Shown here in pieces: positions 1 to 7,441 of a stretch of 64,000 bases of DNA. Position numbers and translations under genes: made by a program. The notes beneath the pieces are model-generated. The model did no database searches, was not told the DNA's origin, and saw nothing but the letters and a program-made list of their open reading frames with translations. The stretch is from JAUILA01 sp964563925 (GTDB lineage: Bacteria; Bacteroidota; Bacteroidia; Cytophagales; Cyclobacteriaceae): positions 1 through 64,000 of the forward strand of contig CAZLZD010000023.1 in NCBI GenBank assembly GCA_964563925.1. Reading direction: 5' to 3'. The stretch's first letter is position 1, and every line of letters starts with the position of its first letter.

Positions 1-523
1 TGTCCTTTTTCTCCTCAGATAAAAGACGGAGCAGTCGTTTGGGCGGACTCAGCTTCCTGGCGGGCATTTCATCTTCCAGGTCTTCACTTACCAGGCTCTT
101 GTAGGAGAATACACCCAGAAAAACAATTTCATTATTGTCCTTTACCAGTTGTTCCTCAAAATCCTTACCGAGTTCTACCCAGGACTCTCCCTCGTCCTCG
201 ACAATTCTGAGGCCGTACCATTTGCTGCGCCGGCGCTGTATAAGCACAGGAGTCACCTGGTCCTGAAGCTCCTCAAAGACCAGCAGCGGAATCGCCATGT
301 CCTTGAGAAAATCAGCAAACTCTTCCTGTGGGATCGTGTTTTCAAGGAAAATAATCCGTTGTTTATTGGCGGCCTCCACAAGGTCACGTATGAATTCATT
401 CACCTGGGAGGAATCATATTCCCTGGCCACAATGTCCAGGGCGGCAAAGTGCAGCCTGTTACCTTCCTGGTGAAGTAAATCGCCGGCTTCCCGAATGCAT
501 TGTATGAGCTGATTACTGGTCAT
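1..523 (-). CDS. N-terminal part of a probable ABC exporter (runs off window)
   Basis: Only the first 174 codons are present; the gene continues past position 1. Its ATG (521-523) overlaps the TGA of the upstream TetR gene as ATGA, so the two are probably translated together. The fragment is soluble, with a stretch near residue 160-174 (RLLRLLSEEKKD) that resembles the linker just before the first membrane helices of Bacteroidota ABC exporters of the HlyB/peptidase-domain type. The Cys and His of a C39 peptidase are not visible. The exporter call rests on that linker and on pairing with TetR; the membrane and ATPase domains lie outside the window, so it is tentative. Confidence 0.5.
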   Translation of the reverse strand, partial: MTSNQLIQCIREAGDLLHQEGNRLHFAALDIVAREYDSSQVNEFIRDLVEAANKQRIIFLENTIPQEEFADFLKDMAIPLLVFEELQDQVTPVLIQRRRSKWYGLRIVEDEGESWVELGKDFEEQLVKDNNEIVFLGVFSYKSLVSEDLEDEMPARKLSPPKRLLRLLSEEKKD

Positions 524-1197
524 GCGTTGATCGATTTAAAGACAAGTTCCCGGAGAAATATTTCATTTTGATCGTGAAGGTCGTTGTCTTCCCTGGACAA
601 ATCGGTTAATGATGGCAGGTGCATGGCAAAAAATAATTGCTGATGAGCCGCTTCCAGCACGGTGCTGATCAGTGAATGGGGATGGCTGAACCCTGGATTG
701 ATCTCCAGGATATAGGAAGCGATCTTTTTACAGAGTGACTTGAAGCCCCGGAACAAACCCTCACGGTTGTCCTCATCCACTTGTTTGGTCAGGTAGGTCT
801 TGTCGGATTCCGATATGACTATACGGTACAGTGCCTCCTCGTCAATCTGTGGAAAGCTGGGATCCTTTTGTTTTTTCCTGGCTACAATGTGCAGTGCAAT
901 CTCAAGACGCCGCTGCGGATCAGATATATTCTGGGTGTTGAAATCGATCAGGTATTCCAGCCAGTTCCAGTACCAGGCAATCACATACACCAGCAACCGG
1001 TGCTTGTTTTCAAAATACCGGTAGACCGATGCCTCCGTGGAGTCAATCTCCCGGGCCAGCTTTTTAAAGGTAAATGCCTCAAAACCCATGGTGTCAATCA
1101 TGGCTATGCTCTCCTGGATAATCTTGCGGCCCAGTTCGGTTTCCTGCGGATCCCTCACATAGAGATTGTTTTTCATCAGCAATTGCAATGTTGCCAT
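520..1197 (-). CDS. TetR/AcrR family transcriptional regulator
   Basis: A 225-residue DNA-binding repressor-type protein. A typical TetR helix-turn-helix lies at about residues 35-65 (FTFKKLAREI, then SVYRYFENKHRLL), and the rest is an all-helical ligand/dimerisation domain. I chose the ATG at 1195-1197 (MATLQ) over an upstream ATG at 1248, because the upstream extension is AT-rich, runs through a perfect inverted repeat at 1233-1245 and adds an un-TetR-like leader. It is the first gene of an operon with the exporter-like gene that starts inside its stop codon, so it probably controls that efflux system and itself. The ligand is unknown. Confidence 0.85.
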   Translation of the reverse strand: MATLQLLMKNNLYVRDPQETELGRKIIQESIAMIDTMGFEAFTFKKLAREIDSTEASVYRYFENKHRLLVYVIAWYWNWLEYLIDFNTQNISDPQRRLEIALHIVARKKQKDPSFPQIDEEALYRIVISESDKTYLTKQVDEDNREGLFRGFKSLCKKIASYILEINPGFSHPHSLISTVLEAAHQQLFFAMHLPSLTDLSREDNDLHDQNEIFLRELVFKSINA

Positions 1198-1232
1198 AGC
1201 TATAATATTAAATGTATTTACTTCCTTAAATA

Positions 1233-1245
1233 ATAGTAATACTAT
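1233..1245. promoter_or_regulatory. Inverted repeat, candidate TetR operator
   Basis: ATAGTA-A-TACTAT is a perfect 6-1-6 inverted repeat lying 35 bases upstream of the chosen TetR start and downstream of no other gene on that strand. TetR regulators usually bind such palindromes at their own promoter. The site is short and AT-rich, so chance cannot be excluded. Confidence 0.35.
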
Positions 1246-1376
1246 CATTAATCATATACATACAACGGATTGACTGAAAAAATGTTCACCTCCTGGATGA
1301 TTTTTTATGTCCAGACCAGTAAGTCATGGTGAAAACTCTCTATTTGTGCGTATTTTCGGGGCTTAATCACAGACTT

Positions 1377-1943
1377 ATGCGTTACCTACCTCTTCTTTGT
1401 TTTCTCATGGCTTTTCATTGCGGGTACACTCAGCTGCCTGCTCATCTTGAAGGCCGGGTTTCTTACCCGGTTATTGAAGGGCACCCGTGGGCAGGAGTTA
1501 TCGATCAGCCCAACAGCGCCTTGCCCTATGATCCGTCGGTCGAATACAAAGTAATGGTGGATGTATACGATCAGGTCAAAGATCCGGGAACGGTGTTCTC
1601 ACCTGTTTCCGAAGTTGCGCGGACATTTAACCTGATCGCGGCGCACGGGGTGCCTAAGGATAAAATCAGTATGGCCGTCATAATTCACGGTGGCGCACTG
1701 GATGCTTTTTTGTCCCAGTCGGCCTTTCGTGAAAAATTCAGGCAGGACAACCCCAACCTTGAGCTGATCAGGGAACTGCATGAAGCCGGAGTGAAATTTT
1801 ATGTATGCAGCCAGAGCCTGGCCTTCCGGAATATGGAGAATGATGAAATGTGCGGTGAAATGGAAATTGCCTTATCCGCCAAAACCTCCATGATCCTTCT
1901 CGACCAGCGGGGCTATTCCTATCTGGACGTTAACGAGGACTAA
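1377..1943 (+). CDS. Exported DsrE/DsrF-like protein
   Basis: A 188-residue protein with a signal peptide (MRYLPLLCFLMAF...) and a DsrE-type alpha/beta fold. The middle contains KISMAVIIHGGAL and the end holds FYVCSQSL followed by a hydrophobic strand, as in the periplasmic DsrE relatives of Bacteroidota. The Cys in FYVCSQS matches the position of the conserved DsrE cysteine. DsrE proteins act in sulfur relay, but exported ones have no settled function. I placed the start at ATG 1377, because upstream residues would put a second Met in front of the signal peptide; a TATTTTCG box at 1351-1358 fits a promoter for this start. It stands alone and is convergent with the next gene. Confidence 0.7.
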   Translation: MRYLPLLCFLMAFHCGYTQLPAHLEGRVSYPVIEGHPWAGVIDQPNSALPYDPSVEYKVMVDVYDQVKDPGTVFSPVSEVARTFNLIAAHGVPKDKISMAVIIHGGALDAFLSQSAFREKFRQDNPNLELIRELHEAGVKFYVCSQSLAFRNMENDEMCGEMEIALSAKTSMILLDQRGYSYLDVNED

Positions 1944-2038
1944 ATTTTCCGATTGGATTTGATTATCAGTGAAATCCGGATTAATGATCAGCAGCAGGCC
2001 GTGCATCAACCCGCTGAGCGAATTATTGCGCTGTGAAA

Positions 2039-2401
2039 TCAGCCGGAACCTTTACCAATAATCAGCACATTGCCTTCAGGGTCCTCTACTTCGAAGTCCC
2101 TCATGCCATAGTCTGTGTTCTCCGGATTGGTAATTTTTACCGCGCCTCTCTTTTTCCACAGTGCGTGCAACTGGTCAGGATCATGTACAAAAACATACAC
2201 GAACGGGCTTCTCCGGGGCTGTATCCGGTCGCTCTTTGTCAGGTGAAGCCCGAAGCTTCCTAATGAAAGAACGATATAGGACGGAGGGTCTTCCCAGGAA
2301 AATTCTTCCGTAAAACCCAGGGTATTGACATAAAAGTCTCGTAAGGAGAGAATATCATTTGCAGGGAGTATCGATGCACTATGTGAGACAAGGTTTGACA
2401 T
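2039..2401 (-). CDS. VOC (glyoxalase/bleomycin-resistance) family protein
   Basis: A 120-residue single-repeat vicinal-oxygen-chelate protein. It has the usual layout: N-terminal strand with DILSLRDFYVNTLGF, then Y-I-V-L-S-L-G, a middle strand with VYVFVHDPDQLHALW, and a C-terminal DFEVEDPEGNVLIIG. The last motif carries the conserved acidic residue before the final strand. Members bind a metal or act as drug-binding proteins or lyases; the substrate cannot be read here. The start is the ATG at 2401; a TTG twelve bases upstream is possible but less likely. Confidence 0.75.
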   Translation of the reverse strand: MSNLVSHSASILPANDILSLRDFYVNTLGFTEEFSWEDPPSYIVLSLGSFGLHLTKSDRIQPRRSPFVYVFVHDPDQLHALWKKRGAVKITNPENTDYGMRDFEVEDPEGNVLIIGKGSG

Positions 2402-2465
2402 GCCGGTTTTCAATTGATATATTATACTTGCTTTTACGCATTACAGGAAAAGCGGATACAGTTTT

Positions 2466-2756
2466 ATGGATAAATTCAAAGATACACTGCTACGCAGCGA
2501 ACCAGCGCAGGATTGGCCGGCTCCGCTCAAAGCGATGTGGCACGACGGCAAAGGAAACTGGGACAAGGCACATCACCTTGTTCAGGATGACATGGATGGT
2601 CACGGGGCATGGGTCCATGCCTATCTTCATCGTAAAGAGGGAGACATTTCCAATGCTGACTACTGGTACCGCCGGGCCGGTAAGCCAAGACCGCACGAAT
2701 CGCTTGAAGAGGAGTGGGAGAATATTTCACAACACCTGTACCTTCGGAAAGATTAA
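2466..2756 (+). CDS. Small conserved protein of unknown function (WVHAYLHRKEGD family)
   Basis: A 96-residue soluble protein rich in Trp and His. It carries the block GAWVHAYLHRKEGD followed by NADYWYRRAGKP, which I recognise from a widespread but uncharacterised family of about 90-100 residues in Bacteroidota and Proteobacteria. An N-terminal WPAPLKAMWHDGKGNWDKAH also fits that family. No enzymatic motif can be named. It starts at an ATG and lies just upstream of the GH130 lipoprotein on the same strand (47-base gap), so it may share its transcript. Confidence 0.65.
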   Translation: MDKFKDTLLRSEPAQDWPAPLKAMWHDGKGNWDKAHHLVQDDMDGHGAWVHAYLHRKEGDISNADYWYRRAGKPRPHESLEEEWENISQHLYLRKD

Positions 2757-2803
2757 ACATCATAATCGCTGTTATCAACGGATTATAGGATAAATTTACT
2801 ACC

Positions 2804-3946
2804 ATGATACAGGTAAGAGTGTCCTTGTTTCTGATTGTCCTGCTGATTACTGGTGCATGTGACCCTGCCGATACTGATACGGATCGGGAAGATTCGTGGA
2901 TGCTGTCAGGGTTTGTAAAGGCAGATTCAGTCAACCCGGTCCTTCAACCACTGGAAAATGTATCCTTTAACGATCCGGTTACCGGAAAGACAGTCGAATG
3001 GGCGTCCAGAAATGTCCTTAATCCGGCTGCGGTGGTTCGCAACGACACGGTCTTTCTTTTCTTTCGCGCACAGGACCGGACCGGCACCTCCCGGATCGGG
3101 TTGGCGCTGAGTGCCGACGGACTTCACTTTGACGTGCGGGAAGCCCCTGTATTTTATCCGGAGAATGATGAGATGAAGGAATATGAGTGGAGTTACCTCA
3201 AGGAAGATGATCCCGAATGCAGTAATTGCTTCGATGGGGTGGAGGATCCCCGGATTGTCAGCATGCCCGGCGGGGGATATGTGATGACCTATACGGCCTA
3301 TGACGGACGGACTGCGCGCATGGCGCTGGCCGTGTCGGATGATCTGTACCACTGGGAAAAGAAAGGCCTGATCCTGACTGATTCTTCCCTGGTCGATTCA
3401 TGGAGCAAGTCAGGAGCCATTGTCGCCAGGAAGGAAGGTGACCAGGTGGTTGCCGCCAGAATAAGGGATAAATACTGGATGTACTTTGGGGATACGGATT
3501 TGTTCATGGCGGTCTCCGATGACCTGATCACCTGGAATCCCCTGCGAAACGAGGAAAATGGAGCACTTATCCGGGTGATGCACCCCAGGGCGGGTTATTT
3601 TGACAGCCGGTTGGTAGAACCGGGCCCTTTTGCGCTGCTTACCGATGACGGAATTCTGCTTCTATATAATGGAAGTAATGCAGCCAATAGCAATGACCCG
3701 GGGCTTCCTGCGTTTACCTATGCGGCGGGACAGGCCCTGTTTTCTGCGGATGCCCCGTACCGACTGATCGATCGCTCGGATTCCTATTTCCTTCATCCTG
3801 AAAAACCTTATGAGATCACGGGAGAAGTGAACCAGGTTTGCTTCATAGAAGGCCTGGTCCACCATTCCGGTCATTGGTTCCTGTATTATGGTACGGCTGA
3901 TTCCCGGATTGCGGTGGCTGCTGCACCTGCTACTGAAAACAATTAA
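2804..3946 (+). CDS. GH130-like lipoprotein (five-bladed propeller glycosidase/phosphorylase fold)
   Basis: A 380-residue lipoprotein with lipobox LITGAC (Cys19). The body reads as a family GH130 propeller: VLNPAAVVRNDTVFLFFRAQD, then GVEDPRI at residues 145-151 (the family's conserved E-D-P-R), Y-T-A-Y-D-G-R, LAVSDDLYHWEKKG, and a final F-IEGLVHHSGHWFLYYGTAD blade. Known GH130 enzymes act on mannosides, some as phosphorylases and some as hydrolases; export as a lipoprotein argues more for hydrolysis or binding, since phosphate-dependent breakdown is usually intracellular. Its end overlaps the convergent permease gene by 17 bases. Confidence 0.75.
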   Translation: MIQVRVSLFLIVLLITGACDPADTDTDREDSWMLSGFVKADSVNPVLQPLENVSFNDPVTGKTVEWASRNVLNPAAVVRNDTVFLFFRAQDRTGTSRIGLALSADGLHFDVREAPVFYPENDEMKEYEWSYLKEDDPECSNCFDGVEDPRIVSMPGGGYVMTYTAYDGRTARMALAVSDDLYHWEKKGLILTDSSLVDSWSKSGAIVARKEGDQVVAARIRDKYWMYFGDTDLFMAVSDDLITWNPLRNEENGALIRVMHPRAGYFDSRLVEPGPFALLTDDGILLLYNGSNAANSNDPGLPAFTYAAGQALFSADAPYRLIDRSDSYFLHPEKPYEITGEVNQVCFIEGLVHHSGHWFLYYGTADSRIAVAAAPATENN

Positions 3947-4895
3947 TCAGGTACAGGTAATAAGGCATCCCGAAGGTGATGTTGAACGGAAAAGTTACCG
4001 CAAGGGCCATCGGGATATATAAACCAGGATTTGCCTTCGGTGCGGCGAGTTTCATCGCTGCCGGAACAGCAATGTAGGACGCACTGGCAGCAAGTATGGC
4101 AAACAGAAGCCGGTCACCCGTTTCCACCGCGATGTATTTGCTGAGAATAGCCACTGCCGTACCATTAATCAATGGGATGATTATGGCAAACAGCAGGGGA
4201 AACAAACCGTTTTTCCAGAATGCCGAGAGCTTCCTCCCGCTAATGATGCCCATATCCAGCAGAAAGACCGCCAGAAAACCTTTAAAGATGTCGGTGGTGA
4301 AAGGCTTTATGCCTTCAGCCTGTGCATCACTTGCGATCAGACCAATTGCCAGACTACCCAGAATTAACAATACGCTGCCATTGGTCAGTGCATGATGAAG
4401 CACTTTGGACAAAGGGACTTCCTGGTGATCGTCCTTGTTAAACAGGGAAATAAGTAACATGCCAACTACAATGGACGGTGCTTCCATCAACGCCATAACC
4501 GCAACCATATGTCCGCCAAAATGAATTCGCTGCATTTCAAGAAAGGCAACACAGGTGACAAATGTCACCGCACTGACCGATCCGTACGCCGACGCGATCG
4601 CCCCCGCATTATAAACCCCCAGCTTCCTGCGTAAAATGAAGAATGTGTATATCGGAACAGTTACAGCAAGCAATACCCCGAACAAAAGTCCAAGGAATAT
4701 GTCCATGCCAAACGTGCTGTGTGAAAGTTCCTGACCTCCCTTAAACCCAATGGAAAACAGCAGGTACAGGGAGATGAATTTGGAGGAAGTCGGGGGAATC
4801 GCCAGGTCACTTTTCAGTTGAACCGTGACGATTCCCAGGAAAAAGAATAGGAGGGCGGGGTTTGTGAGATTCTCAAGTAGAAGGTCTATCGTCAT
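3930..4895 (-). CDS. sbtA: SbtA-type sodium-dependent bicarbonate permease
   Basis: A 321-residue inner-membrane protein with about ten hydrophobic helices. The first segment (NLTNPALLFFFLGI) and the pattern GAIASAYGSVSAVTFV, then VMALMEAPSIVVG and the second-half AILAASASYIAVPAAMKL, are hallmarks of the SbtA (DUF897) family, in which the two halves repeat. SbtA imports bicarbonate with sodium. In a heterotroph this would feed carboxylases rather than carbon fixation; that role is inference. It lies five bases after a small helical protein gene and is divergent from a LysR regulator. No PII-like SbtB is seen beside it. Confidence 0.85.
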   Translation of the reverse strand: MTIDLLLENLTNPALLFFFLGIVTVQLKSDLAIPPTSSKFISLYLLFSIGFKGGQELSHSTFGMDIFLGLLFGVLLAVTVPIYTFFILRRKLGVYNAGAIASAYGSVSAVTFVTCVAFLEMQRIHFGGHMVAVMALMEAPSIVVGMLLISLFNKDDHQEVPLSKVLHHALTNGSVLLILGSLAIGLIASDAQAEGIKPFTTDIFKGFLAVFLLDMGIISGRKLSAFWKNGLFPLLFAIIIPLINGTAVAILSKYIAVETGDRLLFAILAASASYIAVPAAMKLAAPKANPGLYIPMALAVTFPFNITFGMPYYLYLINCFQ

Positions 4896-4900
4896 TAGCC

Positions 4901-5176
4901 TCAGGCAGTTTTTACCAGTGATAATTCTATCTCACTGTGAAAGGAGATGTCCATATTCTCCGCGGCGGCCTTCTCCAGCATTGCTTCAATCTCTTCCTTG
5001 CTGCGTTTTAACTCGGCGATACGTTCTTCCAGGTGGGACGTATCACCACTGTACATTTCACGAATCCTCAAACATTGAAGATTAAGAAAACGTATCTTGT
5101 CACCGATCAGAGTTAGGATTACTTCCCTTGCTTCGAGGGGCGAATACGTGCTGTCAAGTAGTGTAAATGATTTCAT
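4901..5176 (-). CDS. Small helical protein co-transcribed with sbtA
   Basis: A 91-residue protein that I do not recognise. The first half (YSPLEAREVILTLIGDKIRFL) looks helical with a hydrophobic face, and the second half (LEERIAELKRSKEEIEAML) is a clear coiled-coil candidate with heptad Leu/Ile. It contains one Cys and no metal or nucleotide motif. Its stop is five bases before the sbtA start, so it is the first gene of a two-gene operon read away from a LysR gene. It occupies the place that SbtB holds in cyanobacteria but is not PII-like. A regulatory or assembly partner of the permease is an inference from position only. Confidence 0.7.
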   Translation of the reverse strand: MKSFTLLDSTYSPLEAREVILTLIGDKIRFLNLQCLRIREMYSGDTSHLEERIAELKRSKEEIEAMLEKAAAENMDISFHSEIELSLVKTA

Positions 5177-5245
5177 AGCTTACATTTTGTTTGATTCGGG
5201 GGCAAAACTGGAAAAATTTATTCATATATTTTTATTTATAATTTA

Positions 5246-5253
5246 TATCTTTG
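5246..5253 (+). promoter_or_regulatory. -7 box (TATCTTTG) of the LysR gene
   Basis: TATCTTTG matches the Bacteroidota consensus TAnnTTTG exactly and ends 15 bases before the LysR ATG, predicting a leader of under ten bases. No good -33 TTG is visible. A perfect palindrome ATAACGTTAT (5261-5270) spans the start codon region. This 92-base gap must also hold the promoter of the opposite sbtA operon. Confidence 0.45.
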
Positions 5254-5268
5254 TCATAAGATAACGTT

Positions 5269-6195
5269 ATGCATTATACACTACATCAACTTCGAATCTT
5301 CAAAACGCTATGTGAGACCGAGAGCATTACACGGGCGGCAGAAGAGTTACACTTGACCCAGCCGGCGATTTCCATCCAGCTGAAAAAGTTTCAGGATCAG
5401 TTTGATCTTCCCCTGTACGAGGTGATCGGAAGGCAGGTGTACATTACCGATTTTGGTAAGGAGATCGTCAAGTCGTGCGATCTGATCCTGGAAGAAACCC
5501 GTTCGATCAGCGACCGGGTGATGGCCTACAAGGGACATCTGACCGGACAGCTCAAGATTTCGGTTGTTTCTACCGGTAAATATGTTATGCCTTATTTTCT
5601 AAGTGATTTTATATCCGAAAATCCGGGTATTGATCTCGTGATGGATGTCACGAACAAATCCAAGGTGGTTCGCAGTTTACAAAATAACGAGGTTGATTTC
5701 TCACTGGTTTCGGTAATTCCTTCCAACCTGGACCTGCTGTCGGTTAAGCTCATGAAGAATACCCTGTATCTGGTGGGCAGTGGACAAACTCCTGTGGCAG
5801 GGAAGAAGAATCTTCAGTTACTTGAGAAGTCGTCATTAATTTTCCGGGAACCGGGATCGGCCACACGTCAGGCCATGGAACGGTTTATCCGGGATCGCAG
5901 CCTGCCGGTGCGGAAAACCATGGAGCTGACCTCGAATGAAGCGGTGAAGCAAGCGGTCATTGCCGGTCTGGGTCTTTCAGTCATGCCGCTTATTGGCATC
6001 AAGCATGAATTACGGAACGGCGACCTGAAGCTGATTCCCTGTCAGGGGTTGCCGGTGGCCACGCACTGGAACCTGGTGTGGCTGAAGGGCAAAAAGTTCA
6101 CCCCGGTGGCACAGGCGTTCGTAAACTTTATTGAAGAAAACAAAAAGTCTATTATTGAAAAGAAATTTGACTGGTATGAATCCTATCAGTCCTGA
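5269..6195 (+). CDS. LysR-type regulator, probable regulator of the sbtA operon
   Basis: A 308-residue LysR-type regulator. The N-terminal winged helix-turn-helix is typical (residues 3-60: LRIFKTLCETESITRAAEELHLTQPAIS is the core). The effector domain begins near residue 90 (LKISVVSTGKYVMPYFLSDF) and resembles the CbbR/CmpR/CysB branch, whose members sense carbon- or sulfur-related metabolites. It is divergent from the small protein and sbtA across 92 bases, the standard LysR arrangement, so control of bicarbonate uptake is the best guess. Its effector cannot be told from sequence. Confidence 0.85.
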   Translation: MHYTLHQLRIFKTLCETESITRAAEELHLTQPAISIQLKKFQDQFDLPLYEVIGRQVYITDFGKEIVKSCDLILEETRSISDRVMAYKGHLTGQLKISVVSTGKYVMPYFLSDFISENPGIDLVMDVTNKSKVVRSLQNNEVDFSLVSVIPSNLDLLSVKLMKNTLYLVGSGQTPVAGKKNLQLLEKSSLIFREPGSATRQAMERFIRDRSLPVRKTMELTSNEAVKQAVIAGLGLSVMPLIGIKHELRNGDLKLIPCQGLPVATHWNLVWLKGKKFTPVAQAFVNFIEENKKSIIEKKFDWYESYQS

Positions 6196-6197
6196 AG

Positions 6198-7406
6198 TCA
6201 GCCGGCACTGGCACAGATTTTCTGTTTAGCCTTCACTGCCTGTCTGATACCGAGGGAAACAGCCCTGGCGAGGTCTTCACAGGCTTTTGAGTCATTCTCC
6301 AGGTAATGATAGGTCAATCCTCTCTGGTAATAGGCCTGACCATACTCCTGCTGGTAAATAAGGGCCACATTGTAATCGTTCAGGGCCTCCGCATACTTCT
6401 TCATGCGATACAGGGTATTACCCCGGTTAAAATAGGCTTTTGGCAGATCGGGCTTCAGCGCAATAGCGCGTCCGTAATCATCCAGTGCCCGGTCGTATTC
6501 ACGCATGGTTTCCAGGGTGATCCCGCGGTTCACATACGTTTCCGGGTTTTTTGGATCGAGTGTAATTGCCATGGTGAAATCATCAAGTGCACCGGTATGA
6601 TCGCCATCCAAAAGACGCTGGTAGCCACGATGACGATATGCGAAAGGCGAGGAGGGGTTGTCTTTTATTACCTGAGAATAGTATGCGCTGGCCTTCTGAG
6701 GGTCTCCTGACTCTTCCACAAGCACAGCCAGGTTATACCGGGCCAGGCTGTGGGTAGGATCGAGCCGGAGCGCCTGGTTGAAATCCTCCTCCGCCTTTGA
6801 CAATTGACCGGTTTCCCTGAAAATTTCCCCGCGGTTGGCAAAATAATCTGGGTTATCTGCCTGGATCATGATGGCGGAATCAAGGTATGCGCTTGCCATG
6901 GCCATATTTCCCAATCCTCGTTCAGATAATCCGAGGTAATTGTAAAGGTGTGCGTTATTCTTTGACTGAGCCGTCACTATACCGGTGACCCCTTCCCCAT
7001 ATTCTGGCCGACGGAAATACACACTTCCCGTCTCACCTCGTGGTAACTTCAGCAGCGTTAAAAAGCCCTCTTTGGCGAGTTCAAATTGTTTCAGTTTATA
7101 GCGTATGACGCTGGCTTCAAGTAATAATTCTGCATTTCCGGGATCGGCATTCAGGCAGATAAGGTAATCAAGCAGCGCTTTTTCGGGCTGATCCATAGAT
7201 TGATAGACATATGCGCGATACCTGTAGGCGTCAAGCCAGGCCGGATCTTCCTGGAGGGCCTGGTTAAAGTAGTTCAGGGCAAGGGAATCTTGTGCGTTGT
7301 TCCAGGCTTGCTTGCCAAGTTCAAAGGCATTTGGTTCTGACCGGTCACGTTGCGACCAGGCATTACTGGAAAGCAGAATGGTGCAGCATAAAATAAAGTA
7401 CCGCAT
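6198..7406 (-). CDS. Exported tetratricopeptide (TPR) repeat protein
   Basis: A 402-residue protein with a signal peptide (MRYFILCCTILLSSNAWS) followed by roughly nine TPR units covering nearly the whole chain. Repeats such as NRGEIFRETGQLSKAEEDFNQ and NRGITLETMREYDRALDDYG fit the TPR consensus well. TPR arrays bind other proteins; no catalytic domain is attached. It ends two bases after the convergent LysR gene and lies 35 bases downstream of the sulfatase gene on the same strand, so it could be the last gene of the thioesterase-sulfatase operon. Function beyond protein binding is unknown. Confidence 0.8.
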   Translation of the reverse strand: MRYFILCCTILLSSNAWSQRDRSEPNAFELGKQAWNNAQDSLALNYFNQALQEDPAWLDAYRYRAYVYQSMDQPEKALLDYLICLNADPGNAELLLEASVIRYKLKQFELAKEGFLTLLKLPRGETGSVYFRRPEYGEGVTGIVTAQSKNNAHLYNYLGLSERGLGNMAMASAYLDSAIMIQADNPDYFANRGEIFRETGQLSKAEEDFNQALRLDPTHSLARYNLAVLVEESGDPQKASAYYSQVIKDNPSSPFAYRHRGYQRLLDGDHTGALDDFTMAITLDPKNPETYVNRGITLETMREYDRALDDYGRAIALKPDLPKAYFNRGNTLYRMKKYAEALNDYNVALIYQQEYGQAYYQRGLTYHYLENDSKACEDLARAVSLGIRQAVKAKQKICASAG

Positions 7407-7441
7407 ATCGTCTCAACACTAATCTCCGGAAAGAAGTTGCA

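Noticed and set aside
149..478. Plus-strand open frame of 109 codons
   Set aside because: It is the complement of the exporter-like gene, which has a continuous frame, an ATGA-coupled start and family-like residues.
1960..1990. GGATTT / AAATCC arms with AATCCGGATT palindrome between DsrE and VOC genes
   Set aside because: The stem is weak and lacks a T-run; not a convincing terminator or operator.
4901..5176. SbtB (PII-like regulator) identity for the small gene before sbtA
   Set aside because: No PII beta-alpha-beta pattern or T-loop; the sequence is helical with a coiled coil.
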